From contig JAIEMQ010000072.1 of the NCBI GenBank assembly GCA_019752015.1, positions 33,693-97,692 on the forward strand: DNA of 64,000 nucleotides. The letters run 5' to 3'. A model generated the notes under the pieces. The model searched no databases. It worked only from the letters and a program-made list of their open reading frames with translations, and was not told where the DNA came from. The position numbers and the translations under genes were made by a program. Source of the DNA: Cyanobacteriota bacterium (GTDB taxonomy: Bacteria; Acidobacteriota; Vicinamibacteria; Vicinamibacterales; UBA2999). Positions 29,293 through 39,385 of the stretch are shown here, in pieces (within the stretch, counting starts at the first letter, position 1; each line of letters starts with the position of its first letter).

Positions 29293-30242
29293 CAGCCCGG
29301 CCTATCGGTCTTCTGGTCATGGCGTACGGCGGCCCGCAGTCGCTGGACGACCTGCCCGGCTACCTCGCCGACATTCGCCGCGGGCGGCCGACCACACGCG
29401 CGGTCCTCGACGAGATCGCGCACAACTACCGTTCGATCGGCGGGACGTCGCCGCTCCTCTCGAGGACCCGCCAGCAGGTATCCGCTCTGGCCGGGCGTCT
29501 CGGGACCGGACGCTTCGAGTGTTACCTCGGCATGCGTCACTGGGCGCCGTGGATCGAGGAAACCGTGGCGTGCATGGTCGACAATGGGGTCTCGCACGCG
29601 GTGAGCCTGGTCCTCGCCCCGCACTACAGCCGTATCAGCGTGGGCGCCTATCAGCAGAAGATCGCCGAGGGACTGGAGATGGCGCACGGCAATATCGATT
29701 TCATTCACGTGGCGAGCTACCACGATGCGCCCAAGTACATCGATGCGCTGGTGCGGCGCGTGCGCGACGGCATCGCCTGCTGGCCTGAGCCGGAGCGCGA
29801 TCAGGTGCACGTGGTCTTCAGCGCGCACAGCCTGCCGGCTCGCATCATCGCGGCCGGCGACGTCTACGACGCGCAGTGCCGCGACACGGCGCAACGGGTG
29901 GCCGCCGGCGCAGAACTTCCCGATCGCCGCTGGTCGTGGAGCTATCAATCCGCCGGGCGCAGCCCGGAGCCGTGGCTCGGGCCGGCGATCGAGGATCACA
30001 TTGGAATGCTCGCAGGCACGGGTGTGCGTCATGTGTTGAGCGTTCCTGTTGGGTTCGTTTCGGACCACGTGGAAGTCCTCTATGACATCGACATCAAGGC
30101 GAGAGAGCACGCGTTCTCTCTCGGCGTTCGGCTCGAGCGCGTGCCCATGCTCAACGACGATCCGCTCTTCATCGAGGCGCTCGCGGAGACCGTCGAGACG
30201 CACGCGAGCGCGTGGCTGCGCGGAACGGTGGATGCGGCGTGA
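29289..30242 (+). CDS. hemH: Ferrochelatase, probably coproporphyrin type (CpfC)
   Basis: A 317-residue protein of the ferrochelatase family. The catalytic His is in VVFSAHSLPARII and the acidic metal-site residue in PVGFVSDHVEVLYDID. The short form without a C-terminal extension or [2Fe-2S] cysteines resembles coproporphyrin ferrochelatases of Firmicutes and Actinobacteria, in keeping with hemQ in the same operon. Whether it uses coproporphyrin or protoporphyrin cannot be proved from sequence. It overlaps hemE (ATGA) and hemY (TGATG). Confidence 0.94.
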   Translation: MTARPIGLLVMAYGGPQSLDDLPGYLADIRRGRPTTRAVLDEIAHNYRSIGGTSPLLSRTRQQVSALAGRLGTGRFECYLGMRHWAPWIEETVACMVDNGVSHAVSLVLAPHYSRISVGAYQQKIAEGLEMAHGNIDFIHVASYHDAPKYIDALVRRVRDGIACWPEPERDQVHVVFSAHSLPARIIAAGDVYDAQCRDTAQRVAAGAELPDRRWSWSYQSAGRSPEPWLGPAIEDHIGMLAGTGVRHVLSVPVGFVSDHVEVLYDIDIKAREHAFSLGVRLERVPMLNDDPLFIEALAETVETHASAWLRGTVDAA

Positions 30243-31654
30243 TGCAGATCGCGGTTGTTGGGGGCGGGATTACCGGACTCGCCGCGGCGCTTCGCGTGCG
30301 GCAGCGCGCGCCGGGCGCCGAGGTCACGCTGTTCGAGAAGACCGGGCGCCTTGGGGGCAAGATCCATACGGAGCGCGCCGACGGGTTCGTGATCGAGGCC
30401 GGGGCGGATTCGTTCCTCACCCGGAAGCCCCGCGGCGTGGGGTTGTGCAAGGAGCTAGGTGTTTCCGGCCGTCTCGTCGCTCGTCAAGCGCAACACGCAG
30501 GGACGTTCGTCCGACATGGCGATGCGCTCCACCCGCTGCCGGAGGGGTTCACGGGCATGATCCCGACGCGCATCGACTCGCTGACCGGGAGTGCGCTGCT
30601 GTCGCCCGGGGGGCGCGCGGCGCTCGAAGACGAGGAGTCGGTGCCCGCGCCGGAGGACCGGCGCGAGGAGTCGATCGCTGAGTTCGTGATACGTCGCTTC
30701 GGTCGCGAAGTGTACGAGCGCATCGTCGAGCCTCTCCTGTCGGGGATCTACGGCGGCAACGGGGAGCGCCTGAGCCTGGACGCAACGTTCCCCCAGCTCC
30801 GCGATCTCGAGCGCCGGTACGGGAGCGTCATCCGCGGCCTAACCGCGTCGCGGGAACAGGGCGTGATCGACGCGGCGCCGCCGTTTGTTGCCTTCGCGGG
30901 TGGGATGGGTGAGCTGATCGAACACCTGGAGGCGCGGCTGCGCGAAGCGTCGATTCAGACGAGCGTCGAGGTGGTGGCCCTGGAGCCACGCACAGGGGGA
31001 GGATTCGTTCTTCTCCTCGGTGACGGAGCGTACACAGAGGCCGACGCATTGATACTCGCGACTCCTGCGCCCGCGACCGCGCGCATCACGCGCGCCTTCG
31101 ACCGGGAGTTGTCCGACCTGCACGCCGCGATTGCGTACGGGTCGTCGGTCACCGTGAACCTCGCTTTTCGCGAACACGACCTTCCGCGGCCGGTCGGGGG
31201 CTACGGCTTTGTCGTTCCCCGCGTCGAGGGCTCCGACGTGGTTGGGGTCACGGTCGCATCGAACAAGTGGCCGGGCCGCGCGACGGAAGGCCACGCGCTG
31301 TTCCGCGTGTACCTCCGGGCCCACGGCGGCGGCGATCTCACGTGCGAGACTGATGACGCGCTTATCCGTGCGGCGCGGCGCGAACTGAACGAGACTTACG
31401 GGGTCGCGGCGCCGCCGATGCTCGCGCGCGCGACCCGCTGGCCGGAGTCGCTCCCGCAGTACACACTCGGTCACGCAGGGCGCGTGTCGCGCATCCGCCA
31501 GCGGGTGGCCGCGCACCGCGGCCTCTTCGTCGCGGGAGCGGCATACACCGGCGTGGGCATTCCGGACTGCATCGCTTCCGGCGAGGCGGCTGCCGACGAG
31601 GCACTCGCTCATTTTGGCGTGGCCGACCGAGAGGCACCGAGCGCAACCGCGTGA
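30242..31654 (+). CDS. hemY: Coproporphyrinogen/protoporphyrinogen III oxidase, HemY-type flavoprotein
   Basis: A 470-residue FAD enzyme. The dinucleotide site is at the N-terminus ([13 protein letters not shown]), followed by [10 protein letters not shown], and the C-terminal FAD contact is [15 protein letters not shown]. HemY-type oxidases act on coproporphyrinogen III in the coproporphyrin-dependent pathway (also called CgoX). No hemF or hemN is present in the operon, which fits that use. The protein lacks a membrane anchor. ATG 30242 shares a base with the hemH stop. Confidence 0.94.
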   Translation: MQIAVVGGGITGLAAALRVRQRAPGAEVTLFEKTGRLGGKIHTERADGFVIEAGADSFLTRKPRGVGLCKELGVSGRLVARQAQHAGTFVRHGDALHPLPEGFTGMIPTRIDSLTGSALLSPGGRAALEDEESVPAPEDRREESIAEFVIRRFGREVYERIVEPLLSGIYGGNGERLSLDATFPQLRDLERRYGSVIRGLTASREQGVIDAAPPFVAFAGGMGELIEHLEARLREASIQTSVEVVALEPRTGGGFVLLLGDGAYTEADALILATPAPATARITRAFDRELSDLHAAIAYGSSVTVNLAFREHDLPRPVGGYGFVVPRVEGSDVVGVTVASNKWPGRATEGHALFRVYLRAHGGGDLTCETDDALIRAARRELNETYGVAAPPMLARATRWPESLPQYTLGHAGRVSRIRQRVAAHRGLFVAGAAYTGVGIPDCIASGEAAADEALAHFGVADREAPSATA

Positions 31655-31667
31655 GCCGAGAACCATT

Positions 31668-32969
31668 GTGAGGAAGAACATCGACCGCTCCATCGAGCTC
31701 TTTGCCGCCGCGCAGCGCCTGCTGCCCGGCGGCGTCGACTCGCCCGTTCGGGCGTTCAAAGCCGTCGGCGGCCAGCCGCTCTTCATCGAGAGCGGCGAGG
31801 GCGCGTATCTCGTCGACGTCGACGGTAACCGCTATATCGACTACGTCCTTTCGTGGGGGCCGCTCATCCTCGGGCACGCGCACCCGCGAGTGGTGGCGGC
31901 GGTGCAGGAGGCCGCGGCGCGCGGGACGAGCTACGGCGCGCCGAGCCCGCTCGAGGTGGATCTGGCGCGGTGCGTAATCGAGCGGATGCCCGCGATGGAG
32001 ATGGTGCGCTTTGTCAACTCGGGCACCGAAGCCACCATGTCCGCTATCCGCCTGGCGCGCGCGTTCACCAAGCGCGACAAGTTCATCAAGTTCGAGGGCG
32101 CCTACCACGGCCACGCCGATCTGCTGCTCGTCAAGGCCGGTTCGGGCGTCGCGACGCTGGGGCTGCCCGACTCGCCCGGCGTAACCGGCGGGGCGGTGGC
32201 CGACACTCTCGTCGCCCGCTACAACGACCTCGATTCCGTGCGCGCGCTCTTCGAGGCGCACCCCGAAAGCATCGCGACCGTCATTGTTGAACCCGTCGCT
32301 GGCAATATGGGGCTCGTGCCACCGCTTTCCGGTTTTCTCGAGGGGCTTCGCAATATCACTCGGGACGCAGGAGCACTCCTGCTGTTCGACGAGGTGATGA
32401 CCGGCTTCCGCGTACACCCCGGCGGTGCGCAAGCGTGTTTTGGGGTAATGCCCGATCTCACGACCCTCGGCAAGGTGATCGGAGGCGGTCTGCCCGTCGG
32501 TGCGTACGGCGGGAGACGGGAGATCATGGAGATGGTTGCACCTTCGGGGCCTGTTTATCAGGCGGGAACCCTCTCTGGAAACCCGCTCGCGATGGCCGCC
32601 GGAATCGCAACCCTCGAATTGCTCCGCGATCCATCAGTGTGGGAACGGATGGAGCGCGCCGGGGCGCGGCTTGTCTCGGGCTTGGAAGCCTCGGCGCGCG
32701 CTGCAGGCGTCCCTCTTCAATGCGCGCGGATGGGCACGATGTTCGGGTTCTTTTTCGCCGACGCGCCGGTCACAGACTGGCAGTCCGCGAAGTGCGCCGA
32801 CACACGACGCTTCGGGCGCTTCCACCGGGCGATGCTCGAACAGGGCGTCTACCTCGCTCCGTCGCAGTTCGAGGCGGCGTTCCTTTCCATTGCGCACGGT
32901 GACGCGGAGATCGACCGAACGATCGAGTCGGCGGGTGAGGTCTTCGGTGGACTGTCTGGCCCGATCTGA
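31668..32969 (+). CDS. hemL: Glutamate-1-semialdehyde 2,1-aminomutase
   Basis: A 433-residue PLP enzyme that forms 5-aminolevulinate from the product of HemA. Features: [17 protein letters not shown], the substrate-gating region [17 protein letters not shown], the PLP-Asp in [12 protein letters not shown] and the PLP-Lys in [18 protein letters not shown] 31668 is chosen because it gives the normal family N-terminus ([11 protein letters not shown]) and does not overlap hemY; an earlier ATG 31614 would overlap by 41 bp. It closes the haem operon, 13 bp after hemY. Confidence 0.95.
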   Translation: MRKNIDRSIELFAAAQRLLPGGVDSPVRAFKAVGGQPLFIESGEGAYLVDVDGNRYIDYVLSWGPLILGHAHPRVVAAVQEAAARGTSYGAPSPLEVDLARCVIERMPAMEMVRFVNSGTEATMSAIRLARAFTKRDKFIKFEGAYHGHADLLLVKAGSGVATLGLPDSPGVTGGAVADTLVARYNDLDSVRALFEAHPESIATVIVEPVAGNMGLVPPLSGFLEGLRNITRDAGALLLFDEVMTGFRVHPGGAQACFGVMPDLTTLGKVIGGGLPVGAYGGRREIMEMVAPSGPVYQAGTLSGNPLAMAAGIATLELLRDPSVWERMERAGARLVSGLEASARAAGVPLQCARMGTMFGFFFADAPVTDWQSAKCADTRRFGRFHRAMLEQGVYLAPSQFEAAFLSIAHGDAEIDRTIESAGEVFGGLSGPI

Positions 32970-32993
32970 TCGAGCGCGTCAGCTCGCTCGATC
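32968..32993 (+). terminator. Stem-loop at the end of the haem operon
   Basis: GATCGAGCG (32968-32976) and CGCTCGATC (32985-32993) form a 9-bp perfect stem with an 8-base loop, starting inside the hemL stop codon. No T-run follows, so this is either a weak terminator or a 3-prime mRNA-stabilising hairpin. The rest of the 225-bp gap to 33195 has a CGT/GTC triplet run at about 33115-33131 and no visible gene; it should hold the promoter of the next operon. Confidence 0.5.
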
Positions 32994-33194
32994 CCGCTCT
33001 CGAAAAAGCGTCCTCGCAGCTTGACCCTCATCGGCGTTCGTGGATAAGATGCGCCGAAATCATCGGGTCTCGCTCGGTCTTCCTACGACAGATTCTTGGA
33101 GGCGCCGCAGATGTGCCGTCGTCGTCGTCGTCGCAGTTCGGTAGCGGACTCGCGGCCTGGGCAACTGGCCTCCAGCGCCGTGGAGTCCTAGCCG

Positions 33195-33842
33195 TTGGCC
33201 CAGATCTTCCCTCCCTGGTGGAATAAACTCCCGCTCGCGGCCGCTCTCGCGGGCGTTCTTGTGCCGGCGCTTGCGGTCGCGGGCGTCTGGTATTTCTTTT
33301 CGCCGTGGTACACGGACGTGGGTTACCGCCCGGCCCAGCCCGTTCCCTACAGCCACAAGCTTCACGTCGGCGAGCTCGGTCTCGATTGCCGTTACTGTCA
33401 CGCCTCGGTCGAAATTTCCAGCGTCGCCAACGTTCCGCCGACGCAGACCTGCATGAACTGCCACCAGGTCGTGAAGCGGGACAGCGAAGTGCTCGCACCG
33501 ATTCGGGATAGCGCCTCCAGCGGCAGGCCGATGCGTTGGATTCGCGTCCACGAGCTCCCCGACTATGCCTATTTCACGCATCGCTCGCACGTGGCGGCGG
33601 GAATCGGCTGCGTGACCTGCCACGGCCGCGTCGACGAGATGGTGACGGTCACCCAGATGGCGCCGCTCAGCATGGGCTGGTGCCTCGACTGCCACCGCAA
33701 CCCCGCTCCCCACCGGCGCCCCGTCTCGGAGGTGACCAACATGAAATGGACTCCTCCGCGGCACCCGCAACTGCGCCTGGCACAGCTCGAGCGCGAGCGG
33801 CCGGTCAATCCGCCGACTGACTGTTCGGGGTGCCACCGGTGA
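33195..33842 (+). CDS. actA: Second ActA-like penta-haem cytochrome c
   Basis: A 215-residue protein with an N-terminal TM helix (about 14-34) and five CXXCH motifs (CRYCH, CMNCH, CVTCH, CLDCH, CSGCH), aligned motif for motif with ActA at 22654-23313, including YSHKLHVG and YFTHRSHVAAG for distal His. The TTG start has GGAG nine bases upstream. It overlaps actB (GTGA). In complex III this subunit carries electrons from Fe-S centres to ActE. Here it heads an operon that lacks ActC, ActD and ActF. Confidence 0.92.
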   Translation: MAQIFPPWWNKLPLAAALAGVLVPALAVAGVWYFFSPWYTDVGYRPAQPVPYSHKLHVGELGLDCRYCHASVEISSVANVPPTQTCMNCHQVVKRDSEVLAPIRDSASSGRPMRWIRVHELPDYAYFTHRSHVAAGIGCVTCHGRVDEMVTVTQMAPLSMGWCLDCHRNPAPHRRPVSEVTNMKWTPPRHPQLRLAQLERERPVNPPTDCSGCHR

Positions 33843-36841
33843 GTCGAACCTACTGGCGAAGTCTCGGTGAGCTCGAAAAGAGCGCCGAAGCGCGCGCCTT
33901 TCTCGAGCGTGAATTCCCGGAAGGCGCCTCGGAGCTCACCGAAGGAATGACCCGGCGCGAAATGATGACGCTCGTGGGCGCGTCGCTGTCGCTCGCGGGA
34001 CTGACAGGGTGCGATATCGTCCGGCGCCCCGTCGAGAACATCGTCCCGTACGTCAACGCGCCAGAGGACATCGTCCCCGGCATCCCCCGCTACTACGCGA
34101 CGACGATGCCGTTCGGCAGGAGCAATTACGGTCTCATCGTCGAGTCGCACGAAGGGCGGCCGACAAAGATCGAAGGAAACCCGGCACACCCTTCGACGCT
34201 TGGCGCGTCGAGCTCGCGGATTCAAGCCTCAATCCTCGGCCTCTACGATCCCGACCGCTCGCAAGTCGTCAGACTCAAAGGCGAGCGGAAGTCCTGGGCC
34301 GATTTCGTGACGGCGTGGGCGGAGTTGTCCAAGGCCCATGCCGCGGATGGCGGCGCCGGCCTCGCGATCCTTTCCGAGTCGTTCTCTTCACCCACGCTCG
34401 CGCGGCTCGCTACTGAGTTCCGCGCCCGCTATCCGAAGGCGACGTGGGCGACCTACGAAGCGGTCAGCGACGAGAACCGGCTCGCGGGCATCAAGTCCGC
34501 CACCGGCCGCGATCTCGAGCTGATGCTCAAGTTCGATCAGGCGTCGGTCATTCTCGCTCTCGACGCCGACCCGCTCCTGACCGATCCCGAGATGATCCGC
34601 CACGCGCGAGGTTTCGCGGCCGGAAGACGCTCGGGAACATCAGGCGGCACGATGAACCGGCTCTATGTTGTTGAAGGAGTCTTCTCGCTCACGGGTGCGC
34701 AGGCGGATCACCGGCTGCGTCTCGAGAGCCGTCAGATTGCTCCATTCCTCGCGGCGCTTGCGTCACGCATTGCCGCGTCCGGAGCCGCGAGCGCCGCCAT
34801 TCCGGGTGTTGACCCGAAATGGATCGACGCCGTTGCGAAGGATCTTCTGGCAAACCGGGGCACGAGCTTGATCGTGGCCGGCGATCGGCAACCCGCGGCC
34901 GTTCACGCCGCGGTCTGCGCGTTGAACGAATCTCTCGGCAACACCGGCAAGACGGTCAGCTACTTCGAGATCAAGGACGCCGCCCTTCCGAGCGTGAGCG
35001 CGTTGACCTCGTTGGTTTCCGCGATGAAGGGCGGCACGGTCCAGACGCTCGTCGTTCTCGGCGGCAATCCTGTGTTCGATGCTCCCGCCGATCTCGACTT
35101 CGCCGCGGCCATGGCGAAGGTCCCTCACTCAATCGTGCTCGGGCACGCGGTCGACGAAACATCGTCCAAAGCGGAGTGGCACGTCCCGCGCGCTCATTAC
35201 CTCGAATCGTGGGGCGACGCGCGCGCTCTTGGCGGGCCGCTCAGCGTCATTCAACCGCTGATCCTGCCGTTGTTCGGCGGACACAGCGCTGTTGAAGTGT
35301 TAGGGCTGATCGTCGCGGACAAGGATCGTCCGGGCTACGACATCGTGCGCGACACCTGGAAATCAATCCTCGGCGCCGCCGAACCTGCCTCGCCGAAGCC
35401 CGGCAACGACGTCGCCACGGGCGAAGTCGGGTTCGACAAGAAGTGGAACCGCGTCCTGCACGACGGGTTGCTGGCCGGCAGCGAGCTCGCGGAGGTTGCT
35501 CCGGGTGGTGCCAGGACCGATGCCCTGGCAGCGCTCGGGGCCGCGTCGGGATCCGCGAGCGGCCTGGAGATCGTGTTTGTCCCGTCACCGGCGCTTCACG
35601 ACGGCCGCTTCGCGAACGACGGCTGGCTGCAGGAGCTTCCCGATCCCATCACCAAGTTGACCTGGGACAATCCGGCGCTCGTGAGTCCGGGGACGGCCGA
35701 ATCGCTCGGACTCGCGAATGAAGATGTGGTCCGCATCGAATCTTCGGGCCGTTCGCTCGAGCTTCCCGTGTGGGTGCAGCCCGGACTCTCGGACGGCGTC
35801 GTGGCCGTGACCCTTGGGTATGGCCGTTCGCAGGCCGGACGAATCGGCTCGGGTGTGGGGTTCGACGCGTTCACGCTCCGTACTTCCGCCGCCGCGGGCT
35901 TCGCCGGCGGCGCCAAGATCAGCAAAACCGGGCGCCGTTATTCGCTCTCGGCGACGCAAGAGCACGGCAGCATGGAGGGGCGTCCACTCGTGAAAGAGTC
36001 GACGCTGACCGAGCTTCGAGCGGAGCCGGAGGCGGAGGCGGAAAAACCCACCGCGCTCGGCGTCTTTGAAGAGAAAGCCCCACACTACTCGCTCTGGACT
36101 CCGCATGCCTACGATCGGGGCCATCAGTGGGGAATGACGATCGATCTGAATTCATGCATCGGCTGCAACGCGTGCATGACGGCGTGCCAGAGCGAGAACA
36201 ATATCCCGGTCGTCGGCAAGGACCAGGTCAAGCGAGGGCGCGAGATGCACTGGATCCGCGTCGACCGGTACTTCTCAGGTGATCCCGCCGGCAATCCGGA
36301 AGTCGTCTACCAACCCGTGCCCTGCATGCACTGCGAGGACGCTCCCTGCGAGCAGGTCTGCCCCGTCGCCGCCACCGTTCACGACGGCGAGGGCCTCAAC
36401 GTGATGGTCTACAACCGGTGCATCGGAACTCGCTACTGCTCGAACAACTGTCCCTACAAGGTGCGCCGCTTCAATTTCTACAACTTCACCAAGGACAAGC
36501 CCGACAGCCTCAAGCTCGCGATGAACCCGGACGTCACCGTTCGCGCGAGGGGCGTCATGGAGAAGTGCACCTATTGCACGCAGCGGATCACGCGCGTGAA
36601 GATCGATGCGAAGCTCGCCGGACGCGAAATCAAGGACGGCGACGTCAAGACTGCGTGCCAGCAGGCGTGCCCGGCCTCGGCGATCGAGTTCGGAGATATT
36701 CGAGACGCATCGAGCCAGGTCGCGAAATTGAAGGCCGATTCCCGTAACTATGCTCTCCTCGATGAGCTGAACACGAAGCCCCGGACGACGTACCTGTCGA
36801 AGGTGCGCAACCCGAATCCGGAACTGGAAGGCGTCGCATGA
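33839..36841 (+). CDS. actB: Second ActB-like Fe-S / molybdopterin-oxidoreductase-like subunit
   Basis: A 1000-residue protein, similar over its length to ActB at 19448-22657. It has MTRREMMTLVGASLSLAGLTGC at about 37-58 (RR motif plus possible lipobox Cys), an inactive molybdopterin-type domain, and a C-terminal ferredoxin domain with [41 protein letters not shown] and CQQACP. It lacks the roughly 20-residue insertion found in the first ActB. GTG 33839 overlaps the actA stop. It may serve a second, split complex III or the bd-like complex encoded downstream. Confidence 0.93.
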   Translation: MSRTYWRSLGELEKSAEARAFLEREFPEGASELTEGMTRREMMTLVGASLSLAGLTGCDIVRRPVENIVPYVNAPEDIVPGIPRYYATTMPFGRSNYGLIVESHEGRPTKIEGNPAHPSTLGASSSRIQASILGLYDPDRSQVVRLKGERKSWADFVTAWAELSKAHAADGGAGLAILSESFSSPTLARLATEFRARYPKATWATYEAVSDENRLAGIKSATGRDLELMLKFDQASVILALDADPLLTDPEMIRHARGFAAGRRSGTSGGTMNRLYVVEGVFSLTGAQADHRLRLESRQIAPFLAALASRIAASGAASAAIPGVDPKWIDAVAKDLLANRGTSLIVAGDRQPAAVHAAVCALNESLGNTGKTVSYFEIKDAALPSVSALTSLVSAMKGGTVQTLVVLGGNPVFDAPADLDFAAAMAKVPHSIVLGHAVDETSSKAEWHVPRAHYLESWGDARALGGPLSVIQPLILPLFGGHSAVEVLGLIVADKDRPGYDIVRDTWKSILGAAEPASPKPGNDVATGEVGFDKKWNRVLHDGLLAGSELAEVAPGGARTDALAALGAASGSASGLEIVFVPSPALHDGRFANDGWLQELPDPITKLTWDNPALVSPGTAESLGLANEDVVRIESSGRSLELPVWVQPGLSDGVVAVTLGYGRSQAGRIGSGVGFDAFTLRTSAAAGFAGGAKISKTGRRYSLSATQEHGSMEGRPLVKESTLTELRAEPEAEAEKPTALGVFEEKAPHYSLWTPHAYDRGHQWGMTIDLNSCIGCNACMTACQSENNIPVVGKDQVKRGREMHWIRVDRYFSGDPAGNPEVVYQPVPCMHCEDAPCEQVCPVAATVHDGEGLNVMVYNRCIGTRYCSNNCPYKVRRFNFYNFTKDKPDSLKLAMNPDVTVRARGVMEKCTYCTQRITRVKIDAKLAGREIKDGDVKTACQQACPASAIEFGDIRDASSQVAKLKADSRNYALLDELNTKPRTTYLSKVRNPNPELEGVA

Positions 36842-37521
36842 TGCGGCGGCCCGTGCGAGTCCTCGGCGTGATCGCGTTCATGTCTGTGTTCGCGCTCACC
36901 GGCTGCGCACGCGGTTGCACGTCGAGCCGTCCGCCGATCCACCTCAATCCAAGCATGGATAACCAGCCGAAGGCCCGGGCCCAGTCGGCCAGCACGTTCT
37001 TCTACGACGGCTCGACCATGCGCCAGCCTGTTCCCGGAACAGTGGCGATGGGCGGGTTGAAAGAGGACACGGCGTTTTTCACCGGCAAGGGCGCGGACGG
37101 GCAGTTCGTGGCGACGATCCCGATCGCTTCGGACGATGCGCTGCTCGAGCGCGGCAAGCAGCGCTACACGATCTATTGCCAGCCGTGCCACGACGCTCGG
37201 GGCGACGGCAAAGGGATCTTGTTTCAGCGAGGCAACGTCCCCACGGCCACCTTCCACCAGGAAAAGATGTTCAAGTACACGGACGGCCAGATCTTCGACA
37301 TCATGTCGAACGGCAGCGGACTGATGCCTGCGTACAAGTGGCCGATCCCTCCCGCGGACCGGTGGGCGATCGTCGCCTACATACGAGGGCTGCAGCGCGA
37401 TCGCCAGGCGCGCGTTCCTTCCGCACCCGCCGGCGCTGCAACTCCCACCTCCGCCAACGCTTCCGCCTCCGCCAAGGCTACGGCGGACAAGCCGGCGGCC
37501 AAGCCCGCGGGCAACCGCTGA
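36838..37521 (+). CDS. actE: Second ActE-like mono-haem cytochrome c lipoprotein
   Basis: A 227-residue protein with a lipoprotein signal (MSVFALTGC), a linker, and a cytochrome c domain with CQPCH and axial Met in SGLMPAYK. The AVEG-type tail is unusual: about 25 residues of Ala/Lys/Pro/Thr (ASASAKATADKPAAKP) encoded by a palindromic repeat at 37461-37495. It overlaps the ActB stop (ATGA; ATG 36841 is an alternative). Electron carrier between ActA/ActB and the downstream membrane complex. Confidence 0.9.
   Translation: MMRRPVRVLGVIAFMSVFALTGCARGCTSSRPPIHLNPSMDNQPKARAQSASTFFYDGSTMRQPVPGTVAMGGLKEDTAFFTGKGADGQFVATIPIASDDALLERGKQRYTIYCQPCHDARGDGKGILFQRGNVPTATFHQEKMFKYTDGQIFDIMSNGSGLMPAYKWPIPPADRWAIVAYIRGLQRDRQARVPSAPAGAATPTSANASASAKATADKPAAKPAGNR
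37461..37495. repeat. Palindromic repeat in the ActE tail
   Basis: TTCCGCCTCCGCCAAGG followed by CTACGGCGGACAAGCCGG; the core pairs TCCGCC with GGCGGA around AAGGCTAC. It encodes the ASAKATADKPA tail. Related palindromes occur inside the genes at 44128-44146, 44337-44364 and 49048-49078, always in a stretch that reads as a linker or loop. Confidence 0.55.
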
Positions 37522-37534
37522 TGGAGGCGGCAGG

Positions 37535-39385
37535 ATGAACGGCGTGAGAAGCAAGCAACTGCTTTTCGTACTCGGTCCCCTCACCGGCCTGGTGATGTTT
37601 GGCGCCGTGATAATTGTTGCGACTTTCCTGACGAACCGCGAGTACCGGGAGCCTGATCGAGCGCCGATTGCGATCGTCGATCCGACGCCGCGGGCGTCAG
37701 GACTCGCCGACGAGGCGGCGGCGGCAGATGCGGCGGCCAAGGCGAAGCCGTACGTCGAGGCCGAGTATCGACGCTTCCCCGTCGTCGGCAGCCGTGTCGC
37801 GATCTGGGCGGTGGCGCAGCTGCACCTGCTCTTCGCGGCCTTCGTCCTCGCCGTCCCGATCTTCGCGCTGATCATCGAAGTGATCGGCTACAAGACCGGA
37901 GATAAGCGCTACGACCGGCTCGCGCACGAATTCTCGAAGCTGCTGTCGGTGTCGTTCTCGCTCACCGCGACGTTCGGCGCGTTCCTCACCTTCATGCTGA
38001 TCGCGCTCTACCCGAAGTTCACGAACTACCTGATGAGCGTGTTCTCGCCGACGTTTCTTCCCTACGTGCTGCTCTTCTTCGCCGAGGCGTTCTTCCTCTA
38101 CACCTATTACTACGGCTGGGGAAAATTCCATCCCCTGGTGCACATTGCTCTCGGGGCCGGCCTCAATCTCGTCGGCACCGGCATCATGCTGATCGCCAAT
38201 TCCTGGCTCACATTCATGATGTCGCCGCGGGGAATATCAGACAGCGGCGCGCTCATCTCCCTCGAGGACGCGATCAACAACTACACCTGGATGCCGATCA
38301 ACGTGCATCGCATCATTGCGAACGTCGCGTTCGGCGGATCGGTCGCCGCAGCGTACGCAGCGTTCAAGTTCCTGGCTGCGGACACCGACGAGGAGCGGGC
38401 GCACTACGACTGGATGGGATACATCGGCAACTTCGTCGCCATCATTTCCTTCCTCCCGCTGCCCTTCGCCGGTTACTGGCTCGCGAAAGAGATTTACGCC
38501 TACTCGCAGACACTCGGGTTGACGATGATGGGCGGAGCGTTCTCGTGGCTCTTCATCATCCAGGCCGTGCTGATCGGGAACCTTTTCCTCGGAGCGAACT
38601 ACTACCTCTGGCTCGGCATGGGCCGCGTCGAAGGGGCGCAGCCGTTCCAGCGGTTCGTCAAGTACCTGCTGGTCGCCATCGTGCTCTGCTTCATGATCTG
38701 GGCGACGCCCCGATCGATCATCGCCACGGTCTCCGAGATCCGCGCGATGGGCGGATCGACACACCCGATCCTGGGGTTCTTCGGTGTGATGTCCGCGAAG
38801 AACACCGCCGTGAACATCCTGATCCTCACGACCTTCATGAGCTTCCTGCTCTACAGGCGGACCGGCAGAACGGCAACCGTGTCATGGGCGAAGACGGGCC
38901 AGGCCGTGCAGCTTCTCATCTTCGGCGCCGCGGCGGTGTTCGTGATTTTCCTTGGCGTCTACGGATACTTCGTCGAGGCGAGCGTGAGAATCGGCCTCTC
39001 GGTGCCGCAGGTCAGCTCGGTGCTGTTCGCGATGGTATCGATCAGCGTGATCGACATCTTCCTCTTCCGCAGGCCGAAACTGACGGGTGAAGTGCGCTGG
39101 GGCAGGATTCCGGCGATCTCCCAGTACGTGCTGATCTTCATCGCGGTCACGTTTACCTGGCTGATGGGGCTCATGGGCTACGTGCGGTCTGGACTCCGTC
39201 AGCACTGGCACGTCTACGGCGTCATTCGCGACACCTCGCCAGACGCATTCACACCCACCCTCGGCTTCGCGACGCAAGTCGTCTCGGTGACCGTGCTGCT
39301 GTTCTTCGTCCTGATCGGTTTCGTGTTCTGGCTCGCGAGCCTGCACGACCGGCCTGACTTCGAAGCGGGGACCAAGGCGTCATGA
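37535..39385 (+). CDS. Divergent cytochrome bd (CydA)-like membrane subunit
   Basis: A 616-residue protein with about 14 TM helices. From residue 93 it matches CydA: QLHLLFAAF (H97, equivalent to the haem b595 His19 of E. coli), YKTGDKRYDRLAHEFSKLL, LLFFAEAFFLYTYYYGW (E184, like Glu107), MLIANSWLTFM, and INVHRIIANVAFGGSV (H258, like the haem b558 His186). The first conserved Glu is replaced, the long Q-loop that binds quinol is missing, and the Met ligand of b558 is not evident (Gln in the best alignment). An extra TM helix (10-32) and linker precede the CydA part. It directly follows actE (13-bp gap, GGAGG site) and precedes three cytochromes c. The likely electron donor is therefore cytochrome c rather than quinol; catalytic O2 reduction is unproven. 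Confidence 0.8.
   Translation: MNGVRSKQLLFVLGPLTGLVMFGAVIIVATFLTNREYREPDRAPIAIVDPTPRASGLADEAAAADAAAKAKPYVEAEYRRFPVVGSRVAIWAVAQLHLLFAAFVLAVPIFALIIEVIGYKTGDKRYDRLAHEFSKLLSVSFSLTATFGAFLTFMLIALYPKFTNYLMSVFSPTFLPYVLLFFAEAFFLYTYYYGWGKFHPLVHIALGAGLNLVGTGIMLIANSWLTFMMSPRGISDSGALISLEDAINNYTWMPINVHRIIANVAFGGSVAAAYAAFKFLAADTDEERAHYDWMGYIGNFVAIISFLPLPFAGYWLAKEIYAYSQTLGLTMMGGAFSWLFIIQAVLIGNLFLGANYYLWLGMGRVEGAQPFQRFVKYLLVAIVLCFMIWATPRSIIATVSEIRAMGGSTHPILGFFGVMSAKNTAVNILILTTFMSFLLYRRTGRTATVSWAKTGQAVQLLIFGAAAVFVIFLGVYGYFVEASVRIGLSVPQVSSVLFAMVSISVIDIFLFRRPKLTGEVRWGRIPAISQYVLIFIAVTFTWLMGLMGYVRSGLRQHWHVYGVIRDTSPDAFTPTLGFATQVVSVTVLLFFVLIGFVFWLASLHDRPDFEAGTKAS

Noticed and set aside
33115..33131. CGT/GTC triplet run as a functional repeat
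   Set aside because: Only about five units, common by chance in GC-rich DNA; no other structure around it.
37535..39385. Canonical cytochrome bd quinol oxidase
   Set aside because: No Q-loop, one of the conserved Glu and the Met ligand not seen, and no cydB. Kept as bd-like only.
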